Shown here piece by piece: positions 1-5,521 of a DNA stretch of 10,666 nucleotides. Position numbers and translations under genes: made by a program. The notes under the pieces are model-generated. The model saw only the letters and a list, made by a program, of their open reading frames with translations, did not search any database and was not told the DNA's origin. Every line of letters starts with the position of its first letter. The first letter of the stretch is position 1. This DNA comes from an uncultured Lachnospiraceae bacterium (GTDB lineage Bacteria > Bacillota > Clostridia > Lachnospirales > Lachnospiraceae): positions 1 to 10,666 of the forward strand of contig CAMAHO010000062.1 of the NCBI GenBank assembly GCA_945834545.1, written 5' to 3'.

Positions 1-990
1 TCCGCTCAGCTGGCTGTGTATAAAAAAATGTACCTAAAGGATAGAAATCTGAAAAATGTGATTTTGGTGGATGAGTATATTTCCCCCTGGGCCTTAAGAA
101 GAGACCTTTCTGAAGAGCGCAAGACCTATATCGACAGGGAGGATTTTAAGAGTCTTACGGAGCTCTTGGCCAGAGAGAGCAAACAGCAGTGTGCTGTCCG
201 ACTGGGCATCAGTGAAGAAAGAGTCTCTCTGGTGGAGATTTCCGCGATTTTAGTGAAGCGAATCTGCAGGCTGCTGGGAGCAGATATGCTGTGGGCACCG
301 GGAGTGACCTTGTGTGACGGAATGGCTTACGAATACGGGGAAGAAATCAAAATGTTTCGGGATGAACATGATTTCGAGAAGGATATCGTGGCCTGTGCCC
401 TGAATATCAGCAAAAAATACATGGGCAGCAGAAAACGTTCCGAAACACTGGAAAGCATCACCACCGTTATATTTGACAGTATGAAGAAGATACACGGCTT
501 GGGAAAACGGGAGAGATTGTATCTGCAGCTGGCATCCATTCTTCACGATTGTGGAAAGTATATCAGTCTGGTGAATATCGGAGAAACCTCCTATGATATT
601 ATCATGGCTACGGAAATCATAGGCTTATCCCATGTGGAGAGGCAGATTGTGGCCAATGTGGTGCGGTTTAATCACAGCCCCTTTCTGTATTATGGATATC
701 GAATGGAGAATCAGGTAGGTCTTCCGGACAGAAACAGCTATCTGACGGTAGCAAAGCTGACAGCGATTTTGCGCTTGGCAAATTCCCTGGACAGAAGCCA
801 TAAGCAGAAGCTGGACGGGATGAAGGCGGTTTTGCAGGATAACCAGCTGATGGTGCATATCACCACCAGCCAGGATACCACACTGGAGAGTGGTTTCTTT
901 GAACTTTCCAAGGAGTTTTTCCGCGAGGTATATAGTGTGGAGCCGGTACTCAAGGTGAAACGCATCACTTCCACAAAATCAGGACAATAG
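1..990 (+). CDS. ppx: Exopolyphosphatase (Ppx/GppA family) with C-terminal HD domain, 5' end outside window
   Basis: This gene probably encodes an enzyme that removes terminal phosphates from polyphosphate; pppGpp hydrolysis is the family's alternative activity. The frame is open from the first base, so the 330 codons seen are the C-terminal part of a protein that in this family is usually about 500 residues. The visible part starts in the second actin-like (ASKHA) domain, with the family's glycine-rich stretch GVTLCDGMAYEYGEE around 301-345. An HD-type helical domain follows: HDCGK at 544-558, a later HVERQIVANVVRFNH segment and the LANSLDRSH segment near 777-801. The catalytic N-terminal domain, with its phosphate-binding loops, is not in the window. 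A GTG at 16 is in frame, but it has no ribosome binding site and homology to the family continues through it. Ppk1 follows 98 nt downstream on the same strand, the common ppx-ppk pairing, which supports polyphosphate rather than guanosine pentaphosphate as the main substrate (inference). Confidence 0.85.
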   Translation, partial: SAQLAVYKKMYLKDRNLKNVILVDEYISPWALRRDLSEERKTYIDREDFKSLTELLARESKQQCAVRLGISEERVSLVEISAILVKRICRLLGADMLWAPGVTLCDGMAYEYGEEIKMFRDEHDFEKDIVACALNISKKYMGSRKRSETLESITTVIFDSMKKIHGLGKRERLYLQLASILHDCGKYISLVNIGETSYDIIMATEIIGLSHVERQIVANVVRFNHSPFLYYGYRMENQVGLPDRNSYLTVAKLTAILRLANSLDRSHKQKLDGMKAVLQDNQLMVHITTSQDTTLESGFFELSKEFFREVYSVEPVLKVKRITSTKSGQ

Positions 991-1016
991 AACACAGGTA
1001 GGTTTACCCATATTGG

Positions 1017-1046
1017 ATTGTGTGTCCAACGTGGTGGACACACAAT
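1017..1046. repeat. Hairpin between ppx and ppk1
   Basis: There is an 11-bp perfect inverted repeat, ATTGTGTGTCC at 1017-1027 and GGACACACAAT at 1036-1046, with an 8-nt loop. Only a short TTT follows, so it is a weak intrinsic terminator at best; it could attenuate or stabilise a ppx-ppk1 transcript. TGTGTCC, three bases, then GTGGT (1021-1035) also occurs in the arm of the large palindrome at 4287-4301, so it may be a decayed relative of that repeat. Confidence 0.6.
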
Positions 1047-1088
1047 TTCGAAATGGGATGATAGATTGAAATAAAGGCAGGAGAAAGA

Positions 1089-3197
1089 ATGGAATTAAAA
1101 AAGCCGGAATACTTTACAAACCGAGAATTAAGCTGGTTGCAGTTTGACCACCGTATTTTGGGAGAAGCCAGGGATAAGGACAATCCCTTGTTTGAGAGGA
1201 TTAAATTTTTAAGTATCACAGCCTCAAATCTGGATGAGTTTTTTATGGTCAGAGTGGCCTCCCTGAAGGACCAGGTGAATGCTGGTTACAATAAAAAGGA
1301 TATTGCAGGAATGACACCCCAGGAGCAGCTCCAGGCTCTTCAGGAGAAGATTCACGAGCTGGTGGAGTTACAGTATTCCACCTACAATCGCTCGCTGTTG
1401 CCAAAATTACAGAGTGCCGGCCTTACCATTCTTCGTCATCACGAGATGCTGACCGAGGAGGAAGGCAGGTATGTGGACCGGTATTTTATGGAAAACATTT
1501 ATCCGGTTTTAACTCCTATGGCGGTGGACAGCTCCAGACCCTTTCCACTTATCCGGAATAAGTCCTTAAACCTTGGGGTGATGATGACCAAGGGTGAGGG
1601 AAAGGAAGAGGAATTTGCCATGGTGCAGGTTCCCGGTGTACTCAGCCGTATTGTGGAGCTTCCCGGTGAAGAGGGTACCAGAATCATTTTTCTGGAGGAA
1701 ATCATCGAAAGAAATATACAGAAGCTGTTTTTGAACCACACCATCCTATGTGTCTATCCCTTCCGTATTATGAGGAACGCGGACCTTTCTATCGAGGAGG
1801 AGGATGCGGAGGATTTGCTCATCGAGATAGAGAAGCAGATTAAGAAGCGTCAGTGGGGAGAGGCTATACGCTTGGAGGTCGAGCAGGGGATCGAGAGACG
1901 ACTGCTCAAGTTCTTAAAGAAACAGCTTTCCGTGGACAGTAAGCATATTTATGAGATTGACGGTCCGCTGGATTTGACCGTCTTAATGAAGGTATATGGC
2001 TTGCACGGCTTTGAGAAGTACAAGGCACCGAAATACGAACCTCAGATGGTGCCGGAATTACCTGGTGAATGTGACATATTTGAACAGATACGGAAAGGGG
2101 ATGTGCTGATGCATCACCCCTACCAGACCTTTGACCCGGTAGTGGATTTTATCCGCCAGGCGGCAGGGGATCCTAATGTGCTGGCCATCAAGCAGACCCT
2201 ATATCGCGTCAGCAGCAATTCCCCCATCATCGCAGCCTTGTCTAAGGCAGCGGAAAATGGAAAACAGGTTACCGTTCTGGTGGAGCTTAAGGCCAGATTT
2301 GATGAGGAAAATAATATTGTCTGGGCGAGAAAGCTGGAGAAAGTCGGCTGCCACGTGATTTACGGATTGGTTGGACTGAAAACCCACAGCAAGATTACCT
2401 TGGTGGTGCGCAGAGAGGAAGACGGCATCCGCAGATATGTTCATTTGGGCACCGGAAACTACAATGATTCTACTGCCAAGCTATACACAGATATTGGTCT
2501 GCTGACCTGTTCCGAAACGATTGGAGAGGATGCCACAGCAGTGTTTAATATGCTTTCCGGTTACAGCGAGCCTTTGTTCTGGAATAAGCTGTCTTTGGCT
2601 CCCTTGTGGTTAAAGGATAAATTCCTGTATCTGATTGAGCGGGAAAAGAACTATGCCTTGGAGGGTAAGAAGGCTCGCATTATTGCAAAGATGAATTCCT
2701 TATGTGACAGGGATATTATCTGTGCGCTTTACGAGGCCAGCCAGGCTGGTGTGAAAATCGATCTGATTGTCAGAGGAATCTGTTGTTTAAAGGTTGGAAT
2801 CCCGGGTGTCAGTGAGAATATCACGGTTCGGAGCATTGTGGGCAATTTCTTGGAGCACAGCAGGGTATTCTATTTTGAAAATGATGAACACTATGAGGTT
2901 TACTGCGGAAGTGCTGACTGGATGCCCAGAAATTTAGAGAAACGAGTGGAAATCGTCTTCCCTGTGGAAGATGAGAAGTGGAAGGAGGAGCTGCTTCATA
3001 TTCTGACGCTGCAGCTTGAGGATACGGTTAAAGCGCATGTCATGCAGCCTGACGGTTCCTATGAAAAGTTGGATAAGAGAGGGAAAAAGCTCTTGCTTGC
3101 TCAGGATGAATTCTGCAAGGAAGCGGTAAAGAAGGCCAGAGAGGCTAAAAAACAGGAGCTGGGCGACGAGAGAGTGTTTGTGCCGAAGTCGCATTAG
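1089..3197 (+). CDS. ppk1: Polyphosphate kinase 1
   Basis: This enzyme reversibly transfers the gamma-phosphate of ATP to a growing inorganic polyphosphate chain through a phosphohistidine intermediate. The 702 residues match the family's usual length of about 690-720. The N-terminal domain opens with FTNRELSWLQFD (9-20), and SNLDEFF (46-52) carries the nucleotide-site Asn47. The head domain follows, then the two phospholipase-D-like C-terminal domains. R373 (TLYRVS) and R403 (KARFDEENN) correspond to the metal and phosphate ligands R375 and R405 of the E. coli enzyme. H433 in GLKTHSK matches the autophosphorylated H435, and H590 in FLEHSRVF matches H592. HLGTGNYN is also present, so the enzyme appears catalytically complete. 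The start is set by AGGAG at 1079-1083, five bases before the ATG. The stop codon lies inside the left arm of the long palindrome that follows, so the last residues may have been altered by its insertion. Confidence 0.97.
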   Translation: MELKKPEYFTNRELSWLQFDHRILGEARDKDNPLFERIKFLSITASNLDEFFMVRVASLKDQVNAGYNKKDIAGMTPQEQLQALQEKIHELVELQYSTYNRSLLPKLQSAGLTILRHHEMLTEEEGRYVDRYFMENIYPVLTPMAVDSSRPFPLIRNKSLNLGVMMTKGEGKEEEFAMVQVPGVLSRIVELPGEEGTRIIFLEEIIERNIQKLFLNHTILCVYPFRIMRNADLSIEEEDAEDLLIEIEKQIKKRQWGEAIRLEVEQGIERRLLKFLKKQLSVDSKHIYEIDGPLDLTVLMKVYGLHGFEKYKAPKYEPQMVPELPGECDIFEQIRKGDVLMHHPYQTFDPVVDFIRQAAGDPNVLAIKQTLYRVSSNSPIIAALSKAAENGKQVTVLVELKARFDEENNIVWARKLEKVGCHVIYGLVGLKTHSKITLVVRREEDGIRRYVHLGTGNYNDSTAKLYTDIGLLTCSETIGEDATAVFNMLSGYSEPLFWNKLSLAPLWLKDKFLYLIEREKNYALEGKKARIIAKMNSLCDRDIICALYEASQAGVKIDLIVRGICCLKVGIPGVSENITVRSIVGNFLEHSRVFYFENDEHYEVYCGSADWMPRNLEKRVEIVFPVEDEKWKEELLHILTLQLEDTVKAHVMQPDGSYEKLDKRGKKLLLAQDEFCKEAVKKAREAKKQELGDERVFVPKSH

Positions 3198-3319
3198 GGA
3201 CGGGGTTATTTGCTGCCCATCTCTGTCCCAAATGTTGCGGTTCCAACGCTAGTTTTAGTTCGTTGCCGGATAGCGCAACATTGGGGACGGAGATGGGCAG
3301 CAAATAACCCCGTCCCTAA
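3194..3319. repeat. Long imperfect palindrome (46-bp arms) between ppk1 and maf, REPIN/MITE-like
   Basis: The left arm at 3194-3239 and right arm at 3274-3319 are reverse complements over 46 bp with two exceptions: one T-G wobble (3224/3289) and one A-G mismatch (3230/3283). The spacer is 34 nt and can itself pair weakly (AACG with CGTT). Each arm is also internally symmetric, starting GGGACGG and ending with GTCCC, so alternative cruciform folds are possible. The left arm includes the ppk1 stop codon. The right arm ends six bases before the maf Shine-Dalgarno sequence. No T-run follows, so it is not a standard terminator; an effect on mRNA stability or read-through is possible. No transposase lies nearby. 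Confidence 0.9.
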
Positions 3320-3339
3320 CGAAACGGAGGTTGTACAGA

Positions 3340-3936
3340 ATGAAAATAATTTTGGCTTCTGCTTCGCCCAGAAGAAAGGAATTGCTTCGACAAATTGGGC
3401 TGCAATTCGAAATCCAGGTAAGCGATGCAGACGAAACTGTGGCCGAAAAATCCCCGGCCCTTCTGGTGGAAAAGCTTTCAGAGAGAAAGGCTACAGCGGT
3501 GAAGGAGATGCGGGCTGGGAATACACCGGCAGGTCAGCTGGGGGAGGTATCCCGGGAGCTGATTATCGGAGCCGATACGGTAGTATGCTATGAGGACCAG
3601 ATTCTGGGGAAACCCAAGGATGCTGAGGATGCTTATCGTATGCTGAGCCTGCTGCAGGGGAAGTCCCATAAGGTCTATACCGGAGTCACCCTTCTACTGG
3701 ATGACAAGACCTATTCCTTTCATGAGGAAACTGAGGTCGAGCTGTATCCTATGACAGAAGAGGAAATACGGGAGTATATCAGCGTGGAAAATTGCTATGA
3801 CAAGGCCGGCTCTTACGCGATTCAGGGTTTCTTTGCCAGATATATCAAAGGAATTCAGGGTGATTACAACAATGTGGTTGGCCTTCCGGTAGCCAGGCTG
3901 TATCAGGAATTAAAACGTGTATGGAATTGTAATTGA
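3340..3936 (+). CDS. maf: Maf-like nucleotide pyrophosphatase
   Basis: This Maf/YhdE-family cytoplasmic enzyme hydrolyses a nucleoside triphosphate to the monophosphate and pyrophosphate. It is linked to sanitising the nucleotide pool and to septum inhibition in Bacillus. The 198 residues are normal for the family. The N-terminal substrate loop SASPRR is at 7-12, the catalytic GADT with Asp79 at 77-80, GKP at 90-92, YTGV at 113-116, and YDKAGSYAIQG at 153-163, followed by GDYNNVVGLPV. The Gln in YAIQG fits the dTTP/UTP-type subfamily better than the YceF type, but that substrate call is inference. GGAGG at 3326-3330 lies nine bases before ATG 3340. The in-frame TTG at 3331 touches the ribosome binding site and is rejected as the start. 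The palindrome separates the gene from ppk1, so co-transcription is uncertain. Confidence 0.95.
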   Translation: MKIILASASPRRKELLRQIGLQFEIQVSDADETVAEKSPALLVEKLSERKATAVKEMRAGNTPAGQLGEVSRELIIGADTVVCYEDQILGKPKDAEDAYRMLSLLQGKSHKVYTGVTLLLDDKTYSFHEETEVELYPMTEEEIREYISVENCYDKAGSYAIQGFFARYIKGIQGDYNNVVGLPVARLYQELKRVWNCN

Positions 3937-3978
3937 AAAATCCCTTATGGGAATTAGAAATAAGGAGGAGTCATTCGC

Positions 3979-4242
3979 ATGGATGAATTTGATGATCTTG
4001 TGTTGGATTGCTTTTTGGAAAAACAGCTTCAGCTTTTCCCGGAACCTGTGGCAGAGACCAGGGAGGAGGCGGCAGAGTTTCTGACCGACTGTCTGGCAGT
4101 GGTGGCAGATTCTCTGGAGGATGTGATTGCTTTCTTTGAGGAGGAAGGAATTGACATGGACATTTCCAGTGAGGAAGAGATACTGGAAGCATCCGAGGTT
4201 TTTGAAGTAGGCGACGGCAGATACCTTATCGTAGAAGGGTAG
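3979..4242 (+). CDS. Small highly acidic protein of unknown function
   Basis: I do not recognise a named family for this 87-residue protein. A strong Shine-Dalgarno sequence, AAGGAGGAG at 3962-3970, eight bases before the ATG, argues that it is real. It follows maf by 42 nt on the same strand and may share its transcript. The composition is extreme: 28 Asp or Glu residues against only 3 Lys or Arg. It has no signal peptide or membrane segment. The sequence reads as two or three amphipathic helices (about 1-58), an acidic linker with SSEEE, and a short C-terminal strand-like segment GRYLIVEG. This could be a small cytoplasmic binding or adaptor protein; similar short acidic proteins occur in clostridial genomes as conserved hypotheticals. 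Nothing visible shows a catalytic site. The large palindrome begins 11 nt after the stop codon. Confidence 0.8.
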   Translation: MDEFDDLVLDCFLEKQLQLFPEPVAETREEAAEFLTDCLAVVADSLEDVIAFFEEEGIDMDISSEEEILEASEVFEVGDGRYLIVEG

Positions 4243-4253
4243 AGGTCTGAGGC

Positions 4254-4364
4254 GGACCAGTGGGGACGGTAATTTCTGGCTCTTTATGTGTCCCCGGTGG
4301 TACAGTGATCCATTGTACCACCGGGGACACATAAAGAGCCAGAAATTACCGTCCCCACTGGTCC
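4254..4364. repeat. Perfect 51-bp inverted repeat between convergent genes, REPIN/MITE-like
   Basis: Arms at 4254-4304 and 4314-4364 are exact reverse complements over 51 bp, with a 9-nt loop at 4305-4313. The arm begins GGACCAGTGGGGACGG and later reads TGTGTCCCCGGTGG, so a GGGGAC/GTCCCC pair lies within each arm, as in the palindrome after ppk1. It sits between the 3' end of the small acidic gene and the 3' end of the amidohydrolase on the opposite strand. Transcripts from both directions would form a very stable hairpin. No T-run follows on either strand, so roles in 3'-end protection or in blocking convergent read-through are inference. Confidence 0.95.
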
Positions 4365-4377
4365 ACCCCAGCCCCAC

Positions 4378-4408
4378 AAGAGCCAGAAATTACCGTCCCC
4401 ACTGGTCC
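4378..4408. repeat. Solitary half-copy of the 51-bp palindrome arm (31-nt direct repeat)
   Basis: Positions 4378-4408 repeat 4334-4364 exactly (31 of 31), at a 44-nt offset and with a 13-nt C-rich spacer (4365-4377). It is the outer 31 bases of the palindrome's right arm, in the same orientation, with no inverted partner of its own. It ends eight bases before the amidohydrolase stop codon. The arrangement is a doublet (inverted pair) plus a singlet, as described for REP/REPIN families; a duplication or deletion scar would look the same. Confidence 0.9.
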
Positions 4409-4415
4409 TTCCATC

Positions 4416-5264
4416 CTACATTTTTAATAACTCTTGTGCGTTTTTGCCGAGAATCTTTTCGCGAGTGGTTTCGTCTTCCACATAATCTGTTATTCTGGCA
4501 ATATAATCAGCCTGATCCTCCCAAGGACTATCCGTTGCAAATAGAATCTTGTCTTCCCCGTGTTTTTTGAGTAAGGACAGAAATTCCTGCTTTGTCAAAT
4601 TGTGCTCTAAAATCGGTTTTTTGTCAGTATAAGGGGAGGGGGTAATGCTGCCCAGGCTAAAGGCTGTATCCAGGTAGACCGGAGCACCGGCCAGGTCACG
4701 CTCAACCTCTTCCCAACAGCCCCAGCCACCCATATGGGCCAGGACAAACTTGAAATCACCGATTTCCTTTAGTACCCTAAGGATCTGTTTGGTGGAAGCA
4801 TAATTATGGTCGTAGATGCCGATATCAATCCCAGCATGAATCAGGACAATCAAATCCTGTTGTGCGGCTGCGTCCAGGATGCGAAGGACGCGAGGGTCAT
4901 CCAGGTCCATATTTTGGTAGGCGGGATGGAGCTTAATTCCCTTAATACCGGCATTTTTCAGAAATTTCAGTTCTTCCTTGTAGTTCTCATACTCCGGGTG
5001 CATGCCGCCAAAGGGGATGAGACCTTTCTCTAGATTTACTTCCAGATTTGCAGCCAGCAAATGATTGATTTTTTCCACCTGCCCCGGATTTGTCATGACC
5101 GGAAGGGTGACAGAATAAGTCACTCCGGATTTTGCCATAGAGTCTAATAAGGCAGCTTGAGAGCCGTTTGTAAACGGAGCACTGGCGGACGCCTTGGACA
5201 GCTTGGCAATGACTGTATCACAGATGGAATCAGGAAAGGTATGTGTGTGAAAATCGATTATCAT
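4416..5264 (-). CDS. Amidohydrolase family protein (Amidohydro_2-like metal-dependent hydrolase)
   Basis: This is a 282-residue TIM-barrel metal-dependent hydrolase, probably of the amidohydrolase 2 group, which includes decarboxylases and lactone hydrolases. The substrate cannot be read from sequence. Metal-site signatures appear in the usual order: DFHTHTF with H6 and H8, GMHPEY (87-92), KLHPAY (111-116), IHAG with H143, HMGG with H177, and FATDSPW with D245. There is no signal peptide, so it is cytoplasmic. On its own strand AGAGAGG (5272-5278) precedes the ATG by seven bases. It is divergent from the acyl-CoA ligase gene across 257 nt and convergent with the small acidic gene. A TatD-type nuclease was considered, but the motifs fit Amidohydro_2 better. 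The family call is firm; a functional link to the ligase is only suggested by the shared upstream region. Confidence 0.88.
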   Translation of the reverse strand: MIIDFHTHTFPDSICDTVIAKLSKASASAPFTNGSQAALLDSMAKSGVTYSVTLPVMTNPGQVEKINHLLAANLEVNLEKGLIPFGGMHPEYENYKEELKFLKNAGIKGIKLHPAYQNMDLDDPRVLRILDAAAQQDLIVLIHAGIDIGIYDHNYASTKQILRVLKEIGDFKFVLAHMGGWGCWEEVERDLAGAPVYLDTAFSLGSITPSPYTDKKPILEHNLTKQEFLSLLKKHGEDKILFATDSPWEDQADYIARITDYVEDETTREKILGKNAQELLKM

Positions 5265-5426
5265 AGAAAAACCTCTCTATCTTGATAGTTTAGTCGACTA
5301 CGAAAGTCAGTACCTAACAGGAAGTAGTATTTGTAGTTTATCGGTATCTATCATAGGGATGTTTAATAGAACTACTTACTCTGGGAAAAAGTCATTCTCT
5401 GGCTTTTCTCACACACTTTAGGACAA

Positions 5427-5455
5427 TTGACTTTTCATAGCGACTGTGATACCTT
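5427..5455 (+). promoter_or_regulatory. Candidate sigma-A promoter for the acyl-CoA ligase gene
   Basis: TTGACT (5427-5432), a 17-bp spacer and TACCTT (5450-5455) fit a sigma-A promoter with a good -35 and a weak -10. A start near 5462 would give a leader of about 60 nt before ATG 5522. The weak -10 and the overlapping dyad symmetry suggest it could be regulated, but no regulator is identified. The rest of the 257-nt divergent region (5265-5521) is AT-rich and holds no gene that I can see. It includes a 10-bp palindrome TAGTCGACTA at 5291-5300. Confidence 0.4.
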
Positions 5456-5482
5456 AAGTATATCACTTTATTGATGAAAAGT
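5430..5482. promoter_or_regulatory. Nested dyad symmetry upstream of the acyl-CoA ligase gene
   Basis: Two inverted repeats share the same centre at 5456. The outer pair is ACTTTTCAT (5430-5438) with ATGAAAAGT (5474-5482); the inner pair is GTGATA (5446-5451) with TATCAC (5461-5466). They overlap the candidate promoter, so the site could be an operator for a dimeric repressor. If the transcript starts farther upstream it could instead be an RNA stem. The outer left arm could also pair with GAAAAAGTCA at 5385-5394, allowing for one bulged A. Confidence 0.4.
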
Positions 5483-5521
5483 GTAAAAGTTTATAGTGTT
5501 AAAGTGACAAAGGAGAAAGAA

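Noticed and set aside
16..990. GTG at 16 as the real start of the ppx gene
   Set aside because: The frame is open to the window edge, no ribosome binding site precedes the GTG, and the missing catalytic N-terminal domain must lie upstream.
3210..3593. A 127-codon plus-strand frame across the palindrome and the start of maf
   Set aside because: It overlaps maf in another frame, has no ribosome binding site and has no recognisable protein features.
3910..4570. Open frames on both strands (3910-4377 minus, 4286-4570 plus) giving nearly the same peptide, MCPRWY...HRGHIKSQKL
   Set aside because: The similarity is a direct result of the perfect palindrome reading the same on both strands; neither has a ribosome binding site and both overlap better genes.
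5282..5310. Minus-strand promoter for the amidohydrolase (CTGACT, 17-bp spacer, TATCAA)
   Set aside because: The spacing is right, but the start site would fall within the ribosome binding site at 5272-5278, leaving almost no leader.
5471..5521. 17-codon N-terminal extension of the acyl-CoA ligase
   Set aside because: No Shine-Dalgarno sequence precedes 5471 or 5474, whereas AGGAG at 5511-5515 is ideally placed for ATG 5522, where similarity to the family begins.
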